A model generated the notes under the pieces. It saw nothing but the letters and a program-made list of their open reading frames with translations. It was not told the origin of the DNA and ran no database searches. From Streptomyces angustmyceticus (GTDB taxonomy: Bacteria; Actinomycetota; Actinomycetes; Streptomycetales; Streptomycetaceae), in assembly GCF_019933235.1 (NCBI RefSeq), contig NZ_CP082945.1:2604001-2668000 (forward strand): a stretch of 64,000 nt of DNA, read 5' to 3'. This document shows, one piece after another, positions 8,661-21,147 of the stretch (position 1 is its first letter; each line of letters begins with the position of its first letter). Made by a program: the position numbers and the translations under genes.

Positions 8661-9307
8661 CAATTGGCCACCTCGAGCTCGGGTACCACCTTGCGCAGTT
8701 CCTCGGCGGAGAGCGCGCCCTCGCGCAGCAGCACCGGGATCCGGCCGGTGACGTCGACGATCGAGGAGGGCACCGCGGCGGGTGTCGGGCCGCCGTCGAG
8801 GTAGACGGAGACCGAGTCGCCGAGCATCTCCTGGGCCGCGTCGCAGTCCTGCGGGGACGGGTGGCCGGTGAGGTTGGCGCTGGAGACGGCCATCGGGCCG
8901 AACTCGGTGAGCAGCTCGATCGCGACGGGGTGCAGCGGCATCCGTACCGCGACCGTGCCCCGGGTCTCGCCCAGGTCCCAGGTCAGCGACGGCTGGTGCT
9001 TGGCGACGAGGGTGAGCGCGCCGGGCCAGAAGGCGTCGACCAGCTCCCAGGCCTGCTCGGAGAAGTCGGTGACCAGGCCGTGCAGGGTGTTGGGGGACCC
9101 GACGAGGACCGGGGAGGGCATGCCGCGGCCGCGGCCCTTGGCCTCCAGCAGGTCGCCGACGGCCTCGGCGCTGAAGGCGTCGGCGCCGATGCCGTAGACG
9201 GTGTCGGTGGGCAGCACGACCAGCTCACCGCGGCGGACGGCCGAGGCGGCCTCGCGCAGACCGGTGGTGCGGTCGGTCGCGTCGCTGCAGTCGTATCGCC
9301 GTGCCAT
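8660..9307 (-). CDS. tsaC: L-threonylcarbamoyladenylate synthase (TsaC/Sua5 family)
   Basis: This enzyme makes threonylcarbamoyl-AMP from threonine, bicarbonate and ATP for t6A37 modification of ANN-decoding tRNAs. The 215-aa product is a single YrdC domain. The family signatures LPTDTVYGIGADAF, AVRMPLHP and MAVSSANLTG are clear. No Sua5 C-terminal domain follows, so it is the TsaC-like short form. A strong AGGAGG lies 8 nt before the ATG. It is the first gene of a coupled pair with the phosphatase-like protein and lies 70 nt after prmC. Confidence 0.94.
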   Translation of the reverse strand: MARRYDCSDATDRTTGLREAASAVRRGELVVLPTDTVYGIGADAFSAEAVGDLLEAKGRGRGMPSPVLVGSPNTLHGLVTDFSEQAWELVDAFWPGALTLVAKHQPSLTWDLGETRGTVAVRMPLHPVAIELLTEFGPMAVSSANLTGHPSPQDCDAAQEMLGDSVSVYLDGGPTPAAVPSSIVDVTGRIPVLLREGALSAEELRKVVPELEVAN

Positions 9308-9377
9308 TACGGGACCTCCTCGTGCGAAACGAATACTTCGGATGCATCGGCTGCATCAGGCGCCGAAGCGGAACGCG

Positions 9378-10223
9378 TCATGGCGTCGCCCGGCGCGCGG
9401 TGGCGAAACGGGGCCTGTTGTTGAGGTCCGGGTGGTCGGCCGCGTCGGCCCAGCCCCGCTCCTCGGTGAAGATCCACGGCACCTGCCCGCCCTGGGTGTC
9501 GGCATGCTCGATGACGACCACGCCGCCGGGGCGCAGCAGACGGTGTGCGGTCCGCTCGATGCCCCGGATGGTGTCCAGGCCGTCCTGGCCCGAGAACAGC
9601 GCGAGCTCGGGGTCGTGGTCGCGTGCCTCGGGTGCGACGTACTCCCACTCGGTCAGCGGGATGTACGGCGGGTTGGAGACGACCAGGTCGACCTGCCCGT
9701 CCAGTTCGGGAAGCGCGGTCAGCGCGTCGCCGTGATGGAGAACGACGCGGGACCCCTCGACGTTCTTGCGGGCGTAGTCAAGGGCTTCTTCGGACAGTTC
9801 GACGGCGTGCACCCGCGAGCGGGGCACCTCCTGGGCCAGGGCGAGTGCGATCGCCCCCGAGCCGGTGCACAGGTCCACGATCAGCGGTTCCACGACGTCC
9901 ATGGCCCGTACCGCGTCTATCGCCCAGCCGACGACCGACTCGGTCTCCGGGCGGGGCACGAACACGCCCGGCCCGACGGCGAGTTCGAGGTAACGGAAGA
10001 ACGCGCGTCCGGTGATGTGCTGGAGCGGTTCGCGGGCCTCGCGGCGGGCGACGGCCTCCCAGTAGCGGGCGTCGAAGTCCGCGTCCTTGACATGGTGCAG
10101 CTCACCCCGCTTGACGCCGTGCACGAACGCGGCGAGTTCCTCGGCGTCGAAGCGCGGCGAGGGCACACCGGCGTCGGCCAGCCGCTGGGTGGCCTGGGCC
10201 ACCTCGGCGAGCAGAAGGTTCAC
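9378..10223 (-). CDS. prmC: Release factor glutamine methyltransferase
   Basis: This protein N5-methylates the GGQ glutamine of peptide release factors using SAM. The SAM-binding motif DLCTGSGAIAL is at 117-127 and the catalytic NPPYIP at 184-189; an N-terminal helical domain recognises the release factor. It is 281 aa from GTG at 10223, with AGGAGG about 8 nt upstream. It is directly downstream of prfA, its substrate's gene, a very common arrangement. Confidence 0.97.
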   Translation of the reverse strand: MNLLLAEVAQATQRLADAGVPSPRFDAEELAAFVHGVKRGELHHVKDADFDARYWEAVARREAREPLQHITGRAFFRYLELAVGPGVFVPRPETESVVGWAIDAVRAMDVVEPLIVDLCTGSGAIALALAQEVPRSRVHAVELSEEALDYARKNVEGSRVVLHHGDALTALPELDGQVDLVVSNPPYIPLTEWEYVAPEARDHDPELALFSGQDGLDTIRGIERTAHRLLRPGGVVVIEHADTQGGQVPWIFTEERGWADAADHPDLNNRPRFATARRATP

Positions 10224-10344
10224 GGGGCCTTCCTCCTAGTGCGCTGCGTCTTCATTGTGCGGGTCCGCCGTCGTCCGGCCGGGCTGCCGGGGGCCGTCCC
10301 CCGGGGTGAGGTTTCCCGGCCGGTGGGGGCCGGGTCGTGCGGTC

Positions 10345-11424
10345 CTACTGGGCGGCGGCGAGCTTGGCGGCCGAGTCGGCGTCGACACACGCCTGGATGA
10401 CCGGGTCGAGTTCGCCGTCGAGCACCTGGTCCAAGTTGTACGCCTTGAAGCCGACCCGGTGGTCCGAGATGCGGTTTTCCGGGAAGTTGTACGTACGGAT
10501 GCGCTCGGAACGGTCAACCGTGCGGACCTGGCTGCGCCGGGCGTCCGACGCCTCCCGCTCGGCCTCTTCCTGGGCGGCGGCCAGCAGCCGGGAGCGCAGG
10601 ATGCGCATGGCCTGCTCCTTGTTCTGGAGCTGGCTCTTCTCGTTCTGGCAGGAGACGACGATGCCGGTGGGCAGGTGGGTGATGCGCACCGCGGAGTCGG
10701 TGGTGTTGACCGACTGGCCGCCGGGGCCGGAGGAGCGGTAGACGTCGATCCGCAGGTCGTTGGGCCCGATCTCGACCTCGACCTCCTCGGCCTCGGGCGT
10801 GACCAGCACACCGGCGGCCGAGGTGTGGATGCGGCCCTGCGACTCGGTGGCGGGCACGCGCTGGACGCGGTGCACCCCGCCCTCGTACTTCAGCCGCGCC
10901 CAGACGCCCTGCCCCGGCTCGGTGGCACCGCCGCCGCCCTTGGTCTTCACGGCGACCTGGACGTCCTTGTAGCCGCCGAGGTCGGACTCGTTGGCCTCCA
11001 GGATCTCGGTCTTCCAGCCGGCCCGCTCGGCGTAGCGCAGGTACATCCGCAGCAGGTCGCCGGCGAACAGCGCGGACTCCTCGCCGCCCTCGCCGGCCTT
11101 GACCTCGAGGATGACGTCCTTGTCGTCGCTGGGGTCGCGCGGGACGAGCAGCAGCCGCAGCTTCTCGGTCAGCTCCTCGCGCCGGGCGTCGAGTTCCTTG
11201 ACCTCGTCGGCGAAGTCCGGGTCGTCCGCGGCGAGTTCGCGCGCGGTCTCGATGTCCTCGCCGGTCTGCTTCCAGTCGCGGTAGGTCGCGATGATCGGGG
11301 TCAGCTCGGCGTAGCGCTTGTTGAGCCGCATGGCCTCGCGCTGGTCGGCGTGGACCGCGGGGTCGGCCAGCCGCTTCTCGAGATCGGCGTGCTCGCCGAT
11401 CAGTTCCTCGACCGCCTCGAACAT
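10345..11424 (-). CDS. prfA: Peptide chain release factor 1
   Basis: RF1 ends translation at UAA and UAG. The codon-recognition tripeptide PAT is at 191-193 and the hydrolysis motif GGQ at 235-237. It is 359 aa from the ATG at 11424 ([12 protein letters not shown]); the frame stays open upstream but reads through the rpmE terminator region, so the shorter start is right. A CCGGGGG/CCCCCGG hairpin (10287-10304) lies downstream, before prmC. Confidence 0.97.
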   Translation of the reverse strand: MFEAVEELIGEHADLEKRLADPAVHADQREAMRLNKRYAELTPIIATYRDWKQTGEDIETARELAADDPDFADEVKELDARREELTEKLRLLLVPRDPSDDKDVILEVKAGEGGEESALFAGDLLRMYLRYAERAGWKTEILEANESDLGGYKDVQVAVKTKGGGGATEPGQGVWARLKYEGGVHRVQRVPATESQGRIHTSAAGVLVTPEAEEVEVEIGPNDLRIDVYRSSGPGGQSVNTTDSAVRITHLPTGIVVSCQNEKSQLQNKEQAMRILRSRLLAAAQEEAEREASDARRSQVRTVDRSERIRTYNFPENRISDHRVGFKAYNLDQVLDGELDPVIQACVDADSAAKLAAAQ

Positions 11425-11538
11425 CGTGGGTTCCTCTACTGGCTGCTGTGGTGACCCGGGTACCGGGGCTGGCACGTCTGCGGCTGCGCCGCGGTGCCCC
11501 GGCCCCCGTACGGGAGCCAAGGGCCAGGACGACAAAAC

Positions 11539-11581
11539 GCCGGTCCGGTCACCCCTGGGCAGGGGCGACCGGAGACCGGCG
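11539..11581 (-). terminator. Intrinsic terminator after rpmE
   Basis: A long stem (CGCCGGTC plus CGGTC plus CCCCTG, with a 2-nt bulge and one mismatch) closes on a GG/GGGC loop. On the minus strand it is followed by GTTTTGTCG. It sits just after the rpmE stop and before prfA, so prfA probably has its own promoter or depends on readthrough. Confidence 0.75.
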
Positions 11582-11593
11582 CCTTGCGGGTCG

Positions 11594-11818
11594 CTACTTC
11601 TTGGCGGCTGCAGCGCCCTTGCCGAAGCGGGCCTCGAAGCGGGCCACGCGGCCGCCCGTGTCCATGATCTTCTGCTTGCCCGTGTAGAACGGGTGGCACT
11701 CGGAGCAGATGTCGGCGCGGATGGTGCCGCCGGCGACCGTGCTGCGGGTGGTGAAGGACGCGCCACAGGTGCAGCTGACCTGGGTCTCGACGTACTCCGG
11801 GTGGATGTCGCGCTTCAA
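11594..11818 (-). CDS. rpmE: 50S ribosomal protein bL31, zinc-binding form
   Basis: This 74-aa ribosomal protein contributes to the 30S-50S bridge. The four Zn-binding cysteines are present (CTC near residues 16-18 and CSEC as CxxC near 37-40), so this is the C+ form. In Streptomyces zinc-free paralogues elsewhere are induced by Zur when zinc is short. The start MKRDIHPEY is the standard one for the family. Confidence 0.97.
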   Translation of the reverse strand: MKRDIHPEYVETQVSCTCGASFTTRSTVAGGTIRADICSECHPFYTGKQKIMDTGGRVARFEARFGKGAAAAKK

Positions 11819-11993
11819 GGGATTCTCCTAGGTTCGGGAGTGCACCGGGTCGTGCTGCGGGTTGCGTCACGTGAACCGGGGCCGACGGTCCAGTCTGCCA
11901 GGACTAGCCGTATCTCCCAAAACCGGGGTACGGCCGCACGTATTCCCCGGCCGCTTCCGGAGCCGCCGGACCCCGCGGCCGGGTGCCGTCCGG

Positions 11994-13118
11994 CTACTTC
12001 ACGTACTTGTCCGTGCCGCCCTGGTCACCGGCCGAGCCCTTGGTCGCGGACTTGGGGATGTCCTGGTCCTGCCGGAGCGCGTCCCAGACCTGCCGGCTCT
12101 TCTTGACCAGCGGCACCACGCGGTCCGGGTTGGCCGGGTCGTACGTCACCGGCATCGTCACCATGTCGATGTTGTCCGACCCGATGTTGCCCAGGCTCTT
12201 GGCCAGGCCGGTCAGCTCGCTGACGGAGTTGAGGTCGGTGTCGGTGGTGATGGCCTTGGTGGCCGTGTCGGCGATGTCGTAGAGCTTGGTGGGGTTGGTG
12301 AGCACCCCGACGTTCTTGACCTGGTTCATCAGGGCCTTGATGAACGTCTGCTGCAGCTGGATGCGGCCCAGGTCGCTGCCGTCGCCGCCGGGCACGCCGT
12401 GCCGGGTCCGTACGAGGCCGAGCGACTGCTCGCCGTTGAGGGTGTGCTTGCCGGGCTGCAGGTGCAGATGACTGTGGTCGTCGTCGATCGCCTTGCGGGT
12501 GGTGATGTCCACCCCGCCCAGCGCGTCGATGAGCTTCTTGAAGCCGGTGAAGTCGACCTCGATGAAGTGGTCCATGCGGACCCCGCTGATCGACTCGACG
12601 GTCTTGACCGCGCAGGCCGGCCCGCCGACCTCGAACGCCGTGTTGAACATCGTCCGCTGCGCGCCGGGCACGTCCTTGCCGTCCTTGACGCAGTCGGGGC
12701 GCTTGATCATGGTGTCCCGCGGGACGCTGACCACGCTGGCCTTCTTGTGGCCCTTGTAGACGTGCACGATCATCGCGGTGTCGGAGCGCGCGCCGCCCTC
12801 GTCCTTGCCGTACTCCCCGTTCTTGCCGGCGCGGGAGTCGGAGCCCATCACGAGGATGTCCATCGAGCCGTCGTCGACGTTCTTCGGCCGGTCGTGCCCG
12901 AGGGCGGCGTTGATGTCGACGCCCTTCAGATTGCCGTTGAGCTTGAAGTAGACGTAGCCGAGCCCCGCCCCGCCCAGCAGCGTGACGCTGGTCAGCGTGC
13001 ACAGGGTGATCGTCAGCGCTCGGCGGCGCCGGGTCGGGCCCTTGCGCCGGCGGCCCGTGGCACGTATGCCGCGGGCACGGCTTTCGGCCGTCTTCGCGGT
13101 CCCGTTGCTGTCCGCCAT
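11994..13118 (-). CDS. LytR-CpsA-Psr (LCP) family cell-wall ligase
   Basis: LCP enzymes transfer lipid-linked glycopolymers to peptidoglycan at the outer face of the membrane. A basic cytoplasmic tail (RRRKGPTRRRR) precedes one membrane helix (LTITLCTLTSVTLLGGAGLG), then the LCP domain. That domain carries ARSDTAMIVHVY, VVSVPRDTMI and the Arg-rich RTRHGVPGGDGSDLGRIQ active-site segment. It is 374 aa from the ATG at 13118 with GAGGAG close upstream; an ATG six codons earlier (13136) is an alternative. A polymer substrate made from WecA-type lipid intermediates is plausible, but the genes are 6 kb apart. Confidence 0.9.
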   Translation of the reverse strand: MADSNGTAKTAESRARGIRATGRRRKGPTRRRRALTITLCTLTSVTLLGGAGLGYVYFKLNGNLKGVDINAALGHDRPKNVDDGSMDILVMGSDSRAGKNGEYGKDEGGARSDTAMIVHVYKGHKKASVVSVPRDTMIKRPDCVKDGKDVPGAQRTMFNTAFEVGGPACAVKTVESISGVRMDHFIEVDFTGFKKLIDALGGVDITTRKAIDDDHSHLHLQPGKHTLNGEQSLGLVRTRHGVPGGDGSDLGRIQLQQTFIKALMNQVKNVGVLTNPTKLYDIADTATKAITTDTDLNSVSELTGLAKSLGNIGSDNIDMVTMPVTYDPANPDRVVPLVKKSRQVWDALRQDQDIPKSATKGSAGDQGGTDKYVK

Positions 13119-13520
13119 CTGCTCCTCAGTCCTCATTCGCTCGGCTGCCCCTCGCCGCCGCCGTGCGGTGCCCCTGCACGGCTCGTTGCTCCTTGTCAGA
13201 CGGGAGGTCGACGGGAAGGGTTGCACAGCGAGTCATGAGCGCTTTCTTAGAAACGCGCGGCGGCCCGCCCGGGCGGGCCGGGACCTTCGTCCCCGTCACC
13301 TGGGCTTTCGACCCTTTTCCCGGCATGGCTGGAACCATGCGGCTTGCACGGATCTGTGCGGAAGGTCTCAGGCCGGGCAGGTGTGACTGCCCGCGAAGGC
13401 GATCAGGTCTGCACGGAGGTGTTCCCTGCGCCCCCTTGCCGGCCGGACAGCGCACAGCCCCCCTCGCCCGCAGGGGGCGAGGGGGGCTGTGCGATGCGGC
13501 GCCGGACGCGCCCGAGGGCG
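13119..13520. other. Intergenic region between the LCP gene and rho
   Basis: No gene is supported in this 402-nt stretch. It holds the rho terminator hairpin (13452-13492) and a second perfect 20-nt palindrome (13261-13280, CGGCCCGCCC and its complement). The LCP promoter should also lie here, but I could not assign it with confidence. Confidence 0.6.
13452..13492 (-). terminator. Hairpin terminator after rho
   Basis: A perfect 18-bp stem (GCACAGCCCCCCTCGCCC and its complement) with a 5-nt loop lies 29 nt after the rho stop. There is no U-tract, as is common for efficient hairpin terminators in Streptomyces. Confidence 0.8.
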
Positions 13521-15563
<2,043 letters not shown>

Positions 15564-15935
15564 GAAGGGTCCTTCCCTGGAGCGGGCGTCGGCCTGTCTG
15601 GCTCGGCGACCGGTTGTGCTGTCCGGCTGGGTCCTTGGTCTCGTGGACCGGGCCGGGGCGGTGGTCCCGCCGGAAGTGGCGGAGAGAATCAGTTCATGGC
15701 TCCGGCGTGAAGAGATGCAGACTGGCCATGTCGTCACGCCGATTCCGGAGCGTGCTCACGTCTGCTCAGGCCGTGGCTCCAAGCAGTTTGGGAGGCTCCC
15801 GGAAGAAAGTGGTCCCTATGGGGGACACGAAGCACCGCGCCGCTCAGGCGTCGAGTACTGACTTGAGGTTAACACTACCGGGTCCAACAAACATTCCCCC
15901 TCTCCAAGACCGGCAATCGTCGATCACCCGCGTGA
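15564..15935 (-). promoter_or_regulatory. Long leader/promoter region of rho
   Basis: No gene is supported in these 372 nt between thrB and rho. A minus-strand TAGTGT (15872-15877) is a good -10 match next to an AT-richer patch and an imperfect palindrome around TCAAGTCAGTACTCGA. If it is the rho promoter, the 5' UTR would be about 300 nt, long enough for autoregulation. The -35 is weak, so this is tentative. Confidence 0.4.
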
Positions 15936-16853
15936 TCACCCGGCGAGCGGCAGGACGCACGCGCCCGCCGCGTCGAGGGTCAGCCGGTTGGCCGCCCACC
16001 CCTCTCCCGCCAGCGCGGCGACCTTCTCGGCCGCCGCGTCCTCGACCAGCGCGAGCACCGTCGGGCCCGCACCGGACACGACTGCGGGGACGCCGTCCGC
16101 GCGCAGTCGGTTCACCAGGGCCACGCTCTCCGGCATCGCGGGAGCACGGTATTCCTGGTGGAGTCGGTCCTCGGTCGCGGCGAGCAGCAGCTCGGGGCGC
16201 CTGGTCAGGGCCTCGACGAGCAGTGCGGCGCGGCCGGCGTTGGCCGCGGCGTCCACATGGGGGACGGTACGCGGCAGCAGTCCACGGGCGGTCTCGGTCA
16301 GCACCGGCTTTCCGGGCACGAAGACCACCGGAACGATGGAATCGGCGGGATCCATCCGGATCGCGCGGGCGGTGCCGGTGTCCATCCAGGCGAGCGTGAA
16401 ACCGCCCAGCAGACAGGCGGCGACGTTGTCGGGGTGACCCTCGATCTCGGTGGCCAGCTCCAGCAGCGCGGTGTCGTCGAGCTTCTGCTCGCCGCCTATC
16501 GTCACCGCGCGGGCGGCGACGATGCCGGCGCAGATGGCGGCGGAGGAGGACCCCAGGCCGCGGCCGTGCGGAATGCGGTTGGCGCAGACGATTTCCAGCC
16601 CGCGCGGCTGTCCGCCGAGCAGCTCGAAGGCGGTGCGCATCGACCGGACGAGCAGGTGGGACTCGTCGCGCGGCAGGGAGTCGGCGCCCTCACCTGCGAT
16701 GTCGATGTGCAGGCCGGAGTCGGCGACGCGCACCACGACATCGTCGTACAGGCCCAGGGAAAGACCCAGGGCATCGAAGCCGGGACCGAGATTGGCGCTG
16801 GTAGCGGGGGTGCGCACCCGGACGGCGGCGGCGCGGAACGCGGGACCGGCCAT
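15936..16853 (-). CDS. thrB: Homoserine kinase
   Basis: This enzyme phosphorylates homoserine with ATP, the step before threonine synthase. It is a 305-aa GHMP-family kinase. The N-terminal TPATSANLGPGFDALGL segment and the ATP-binding PHGRGLGSSSAA motif (about residues 85-100) are diagnostic. It is downstream of thrC on the same strand, but a 362-nt gap with two hairpins separates them, so expression may be partly independent. Confidence 0.97.
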   Translation of the reverse strand: MAGPAFRAAAVRVRTPATSANLGPGFDALGLSLGLYDDVVVRVADSGLHIDIAGEGADSLPRDESHLLVRSMRTAFELLGGQPRGLEIVCANRIPHGRGLGSSSAAICAGIVAARAVTIGGEQKLDDTALLELATEIEGHPDNVAACLLGGFTLAWMDTGTARAIRMDPADSIVPVVFVPGKPVLTETARGLLPRTVPHVDAAANAGRAALLVEALTRRPELLLAATEDRLHQEYRAPAMPESVALVNRLRADGVPAVVSGAGPTVLALVEDAAAEKVAALAGEGWAANRLTLDAAGACVLPLAG

Positions 16854-17119
16854 CGCTCGATGACTCTCCTTGATTGATGCTGCGGTACTGCCCCACCGAG
16901 CGCCGCGGCACCGAGGTGCCCGGCCGGCTCGTGGGGTCTGTTCTGACCTGCCCTGAACGCCACTGCGTTATGCCGTGGGGAGGGGAGTTGCTGCCAGCCT
17001 ATCGAAGGAAGGTTCTGTCGCGACATAGGGCGCACAGGAGGCGCACGATGCGTGTCGCGCGCCTTCCTGCGCCCCGACGCTGCCTTCCCCGGACTTTGCA
17101 GCCTTTGCACACTTTGCTG

Positions 17120-17156
17120 CCCGGGGCAAAGGGACGTCCGCCGCCCCTTTGCCGGG
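17120..17156 (-). terminator. Second hairpin downstream of thrC
   Basis: CCCGGGGCAAAGGG pairs with CCCTTTGCCGGG with a 2-nt bulge and a 10-nt loop. No U-tract is present. It probably acts with the hairpin at 17186-17209. Confidence 0.5.
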
Positions 17157-17185
17157 TGCCGTACGCGCAGGTTCCGCCCGTACGG

Positions 17186-17209
17186 CGGCGCCCCTCGGAG
17201 GGGGCGCCG
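17186..17209 (-). terminator. Hairpin directly after thrC
   Basis: CGGCGCCCC and GGGGCGCCG form a 9-bp stem with a 6-nt loop, 7 nt after the thrC stop. It is a candidate terminator without a U-tract. Confidence 0.55.
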
Positions 17210-17215
17210 GGCCGT

Positions 17216-18292
17216 CTAGACGAGGCCGAGGCGCTCGGCCGCGGCGTCCGCGTCGATCGGGACCGTGATCGGCTGCGGCGCTCCGGCCACCGCCCAGTCC
17301 GGGTCCTTGAGGCCGTTGCCGGTCACCGTGCAGACGATGCGCTGGCCGGGGTCGACCTTGCCCTCCTCGGCGGCCTTGAGCAGACCGGCGACGGACGCGG
17401 CCGAGGCGGGCTCCACGAAGACGCCCTCCTGTGCGGCCAACAGGCGGTAGGCGGACAGGATTTGACGGTCGGTCACGGAGTCGATGAAACCGCCGGACTC
17501 GTCCCGCGCCCGCTCCGCGTACGACCACGAGGCGGGGTTGCCGATGCGGATGGCGGTGGCGATGGTCTGCGGGTCCTTGACGACCTCGCCGCGCACGAGC
17601 GGCGCGCTGCCGGCGGCCTGGAAACCCCACATGCGCGGGGTGTGCGAGGCGATGCCGTCCGCCGCGTACTCCTGGTAGCCCCGCCAGTACGCCGTGATGT
17701 TGCCGGCGTTGCCGACGGGCAGCACATGGACGTCGGGGGCGTCGCCGAGCATGTCGACGATCTCGAAGGCCGCGGTCTTCTGACCCTCGATGCGCACCGG
17801 GTTGACGGAGTTCACAAGTGCGACGGGGTAGTTGTCGGACAGGCGCCGGGCCAGCGTCAGACAGTCGTCGAAATTCCCGTCGACCTGGAGGATCTTCGCG
17901 CCGTGTACCAGGGCCTGGCCCATCTTGCCGAGCGCGATCTTGCCCTGCGGGACGAGCACCGCGCAGACCATCCCGGCCCGCACCGCGTAGGCGGCGGCCG
18001 AGGCGGAGGTGTTGCCGGTGGAGGCGCAGATGACCGCCTTGGCGCCCTCCTCCTTGGCGCGGGTGATGGCCATCGTCATGCCCCGGTCCTTGAAGGAACC
18101 GGTGGGGTTGGCGCCCTCGACCTTGAGGTGCACCTCGCAGCCGGTGCGCTCGGAGAGCACCTGGGCCGGTACGAGAGGGGTGCCGCCCTCCCGGAGGGTG
18201 ACGACCTCGGTCGTGTCACCGACCGGCAGCCGGTCACGGTATTCCTCGATGATTCCGCGCCACTGACGGCTAGCGGTGGAATTGGCAGACAT
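17216..18292 (-). CDS. thrC: Threonine synthase
   Basis: This PLP enzyme converts O-phosphohomoserine to threonine. The PLP lysine is K68 in [11 protein letters not shown]; the phosphate-binding glycine loop appears later as LPVGNAGN. At 358 aa it is the short, actinobacterial/Bacillus form. It starts at ATG 18292 with AAAGGA upstream and follows hom after only 8 nt, so the two are co-transcribed. Confidence 0.97.
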   Translation of the reverse strand: MSANSTASRQWRGIIEEYRDRLPVGDTTEVVTLREGGTPLVPAQVLSERTGCEVHLKVEGANPTGSFKDRGMTMAITRAKEEGAKAVICASTGNTSASAAAYAVRAGMVCAVLVPQGKIALGKMGQALVHGAKILQVDGNFDDCLTLARRLSDNYPVALVNSVNPVRIEGQKTAAFEIVDMLGDAPDVHVLPVGNAGNITAYWRGYQEYAADGIASHTPRMWGFQAAGSAPLVRGEVVKDPQTIATAIRIGNPASWSYAERARDESGGFIDSVTDRQILSAYRLLAAQEGVFVEPASAASVAGLLKAAEEGKVDPGQRIVCTVTGNGLKDPDWAVAGAPQPITVPIDADAAAERLGLV

Positions 18293-18300
18293 GGGTTCCT

Positions 18301-19590
18301 TTACTCCCCTTCGACCCGCATGATGCTGGCGACACCGCGCACGGTGTCCAGCTCGCGCAGTGCCCCGACGGTCGACGACAGGGCCGCGTCCGCCGCTCGG
18401 TGGGTGACGATGACGAGGGATGCCTCGCCGTCCTTGCCCTGCTGACGGACCGTATCGATCGATACGCCGTGATCGGCGAAGATGTTCGCGACCTGCGCGA
18501 GCACGCCGGGCTTGTCGGCCACATCAAGGCTGATGTGGTAGCGCGTGACGACCGCGCCCATGGGGCTGACGGGCAGCCGTGTGTAGGCGGACTCCCCCGG
18601 GCCGGTGGCACCGGAGAGCTTGTTGCGGCAGACCGCGACGAGGTCGCCGAGGACCGCGGAGGCGGTCGGCGAGCCGCCCGCGCCCGGCCCGTAGAACATC
18701 AGCTGGCCGGCCGCCTCCGCCTCGACGAAGACCGCGTTGTACGCCTCGCGGACGGAGGCGAGCGGATGCGTCAGCGGAATCATCGCGGGGTGCACCCGCG
18801 CGGTCACCGACGCGCCGTCCGCGGCCCGCTCGCAGATGGCCAGCAGCTTGACCGTGCACCCCATCCGCTTGGCGGAGGCGATGTCGGCCGCGGTGACCTC
18901 GGTGAGGCCCTCCCGGTGCACGTCGTCGATGGTGACGCGGGTGTGGAAGGCGATACCGGCCAGGATCGCGGCCTTGGCGGCGGCGTCGAAGCCCTCGACG
19001 TCGGCGGTCGGGTCGGCCTCGGCGTAGCCGAGCGCGGTCGCCTCGTCCAGCGCCTCGCTGTAGCCGGCTCCCGTGGAGTCCATCTTGTCGAGGATGAAGT
19101 TGGTGGTGCCGTTGACGATGCCGAGCACCCGGTTGACCTTGTCGCCGGCCAGGGACTCGCGCAGCGGCCGTACCAGCGGGATCGCGCCCGCGACGGCGGC
19201 CTCGTAGTAGAGGTCGGCGCCATTGGTCTCGGCCGCCGCGTGCAGCGCCGCGCCGTCCGCGGCGACCAGCGCCTTGTTGGCGGAGACCACGCTCGCGCCG
19301 TGCTCGAAGGCGGTGGTGATCAGGGTGCGGGCCGGCTCGATACCGCCGATGACCTCGATCACGACGTCGATGTCGCCCCGTTTGACCAGCGCGGTCGCGT
19401 CGGTGGTGACCAGCTCGGCCGGGACGCCCTCGCGCACCTTGTCGGGGCGGCGGACGGCGATCCCGGCGAGCTCCACGGGCGCACCGATGCGGGCGGCGAG
19501 GTCGTCGGCGTGCGTCGTCATGATGCGCGTCACCTCTGAGCCGACAACACCACAGCCCAGGAGCGCCACCTTCAGCGGACGCGTACGCAT
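18301..19590 (-). CDS. hom: Homoserine dehydrogenase
   Basis: This NAD(P)H-dependent enzyme reduces aspartate semialdehyde to homoserine. The Rossmann motif [11 protein letters not shown] is at the N-terminus, and the catalytic-domain segment [14 protein letters not shown] is clear. A C-terminal ACT domain ([19 protein letters not shown], from about residue 350) would mediate threonine feedback inhibition. Two adjacent ATG codons (19593, 19590) compete; the second has AGAGG 7 nt upstream and is preferred, giving 429 aa. Confidence 0.96.
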   Translation of the reverse strand: MRTRPLKVALLGCGVVGSEVTRIMTTHADDLAARIGAPVELAGIAVRRPDKVREGVPAELVTTDATALVKRGDIDVVIEVIGGIEPARTLITTAFEHGASVVSANKALVAADGAALHAAAETNGADLYYEAAVAGAIPLVRPLRESLAGDKVNRVLGIVNGTTNFILDKMDSTGAGYSEALDEATALGYAEADPTADVEGFDAAAKAAILAGIAFHTRVTIDDVHREGLTEVTAADIASAKRMGCTVKLLAICERAADGASVTARVHPAMIPLTHPLASVREAYNAVFVEAEAAGQLMFYGPGAGGSPTASAVLGDLVAVCRNKLSGATGPGESAYTRLPVSPMGAVVTRYHISLDVADKPGVLAQVANIFADHGVSIDTVRQQGKDGEASLVIVTHRAADAALSSTVGALRELDTVRGVASIMRVEGE

Positions 19591-19730
19591 CATTCGACCT
19601 CTGCTTCTCATCGATCAGCGGATTCCAGCTTGCTCATGCACAAGTCTCACGCACCGGACGGCACTTTCCGCGCATCGTCCGGATGCCGAGACATTTATTT
19701 CATCCGGGTCCGGGCCCCGGCGATCCGGGC

Positions 19731-21122
19731 CTACCCGACATCCAGTCGCAGGAGATCTTCCTCCGTCTCACGCCGGACGATCACCCTGGCCGCACCGTCC
19801 TTCACCGCCACGACGGGCGGCCGCAGCGAGTGGTTGTAGTTGCTGGCCATGGAGCGGCAGTACGCGCCGGTGGCCGGCACCGCGAGCAGGTCCCCGGGCG
19901 CCACGTCGGCCGGCAGGAAGGCGTCGCGCACGACGATGTCGCCGCTCTCACAGTGCTTGCCGACCACGCGCGAGAGCATCGGCGCGGCGTCGGAGGTGCG
20001 CGACACCAGGGCGACGCTGTACTCCGCGTCGTAGAGCGCCGTACGGATGTTGTCCGACATCCCGCCGTCCACGGAGACGTACGTCCGCAGGCCCTCCAGC
20101 TCCTTGACCGTGCCGACCTCGTACAGCGTGAAGGCGGTGGGCCCCACGATCGCGCGCCCCGGCTCGACCGACAGCCGCGGCACGCTCAGCCCCGCCGCCG
20201 CGCACTCCTTGCGCACGATGTCGCCCAGCGCCCGCGCGATCTCGTGCGGCTCCCGGGGGTCGTCGTCGGAGGTGTACGCGATGCCGAGCCCGCCGCCCAG
20301 GTCGATCTCGGGCAGCTCGATGCCGTGCTCGTCGCGCACCTCGGTCAGCAGCTGCACCACGCGGCGGGCCGAGACCTCGAATCCCGCCATGTCGAAGATC
20401 TGCGACCCGATGTGGCTGTGGATCCCGATGAGTTCCAGCCCGTCCAGCTTCAGCGCACGGCGCACCGCCTCGGCGGCCAGGCCGTCGGCCAGCGCGATGC
20501 CGAACTTCTGGTCCTCGTGCGCGGTCGCGATGAACTCGTGGGTGTGCGCCTCGACACCGACCGTGACCCGGATCTGCACCCGCTGGCGCTTGCCCAGGCG
20601 CTCCGCGACATGCGCGACCCGCACGATCTCCTGGAACGAGTCGAGCACGATCCGGCCGACCCCCGCCTCCACGGCCCGGGTGATCTCCTCGGTGCTCTTG
20701 TTGTTGCCGTGCAGCGCGATCCGCTCGGCGGGCATGCCCGCCGCGAGCGCCGTGGCCAGCTCGCCGGCGGAGCAGACGTCGAGGTTGAGCCCCTCCTCGG
20801 TCAGCCACCGCACGATGGCCCGGGACAAGAACGCCTTCCCGGCGTAGAACACGTCGGCCTCCGGGCCGAAGGCGTCCTTCCAGGCCCGGCAGCGGGACCG
20901 GAAGTCCTCCTCGTCGAGGAAGTACGCCGGGGTGCCGAACTCCTCGGCGAGCGCGGTGACGTCGAGCCCGCCGACGGTGACCTGGCCGTCGGCGTTACGG
21001 GAGACCGTGCGGGACCAGACCTGCGGGTCGAGGCTGTTGAGGTCGGCGGGCGGTCCGGCGTAGTGCCCCTCGGGCAACACGTCGGCGTGCCGGGGCCCTG
21101 CGGGGTGCGCGGAGCGACTCAT
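19731..21122 (-). CDS. lysA: Diaminopimelate decarboxylase
   Basis: This enzyme decarboxylates meso-diaminopimelate to lysine. It is a 463-aa fold-type III PLP protein; the PLP lysine is K96 (DVFYAGKAF) and the GIHSHIGSQ and [11 protein letters not shown] motifs are present. A GAGGGG lies about 13 nt before the ATG. It sits 25 nt after the ArgS-related gene and 140 nt before hom, so aspartate-family genes are grouped on this strand. Confidence 0.96.
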   Translation of the reverse strand: MSRSAHPAGPRHADVLPEGHYAGPPADLNSLDPQVWSRTVSRNADGQVTVGGLDVTALAEEFGTPAYFLDEEDFRSRCRAWKDAFGPEADVFYAGKAFLSRAIVRWLTEEGLNLDVCSAGELATALAAGMPAERIALHGNNKSTEEITRAVEAGVGRIVLDSFQEIVRVAHVAERLGKRQRVQIRVTVGVEAHTHEFIATAHEDQKFGIALADGLAAEAVRRALKLDGLELIGIHSHIGSQIFDMAGFEVSARRVVQLLTEVRDEHGIELPEIDLGGGLGIAYTSDDDPREPHEIARALGDIVRKECAAAGLSVPRLSVEPGRAIVGPTAFTLYEVGTVKELEGLRTYVSVDGGMSDNIRTALYDAEYSVALVSRTSDAAPMLSRVVGKHCESGDIVVRDAFLPADVAPGDLLAVPATGAYCRSMASNYNHSLRPPVVAVKDGAARVIVRRETEEDLLRLDVG

Positions 21123-21147
21123 GACTGGGAGATCCCCTCAAAATCGT

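Larger units (their letters stand above)
16854..17215. other. Intergenic region between thrC and thrB
   Basis: No gene is supported here. Besides the two hairpins listed separately, the stretch contains short repeats of CTTTGC (17101-17155), one in a stem. A promoter for thrB is expected near 16870-16990 but is not obvious. Confidence 0.5.

Noticed and set aside
10287..10304. CCGGGGG/CCCCCGG hairpin as a strong prfA terminator
   Set aside because: The stem is only 7 bp without a U-tract and prmC is expected to be co-transcribed.
15564..15935. A riboswitch in the rho leader or before thrB/hom/lysA
   Set aside because: No conserved riboswitch core (for example lysine L-box features) could be recognised by eye.
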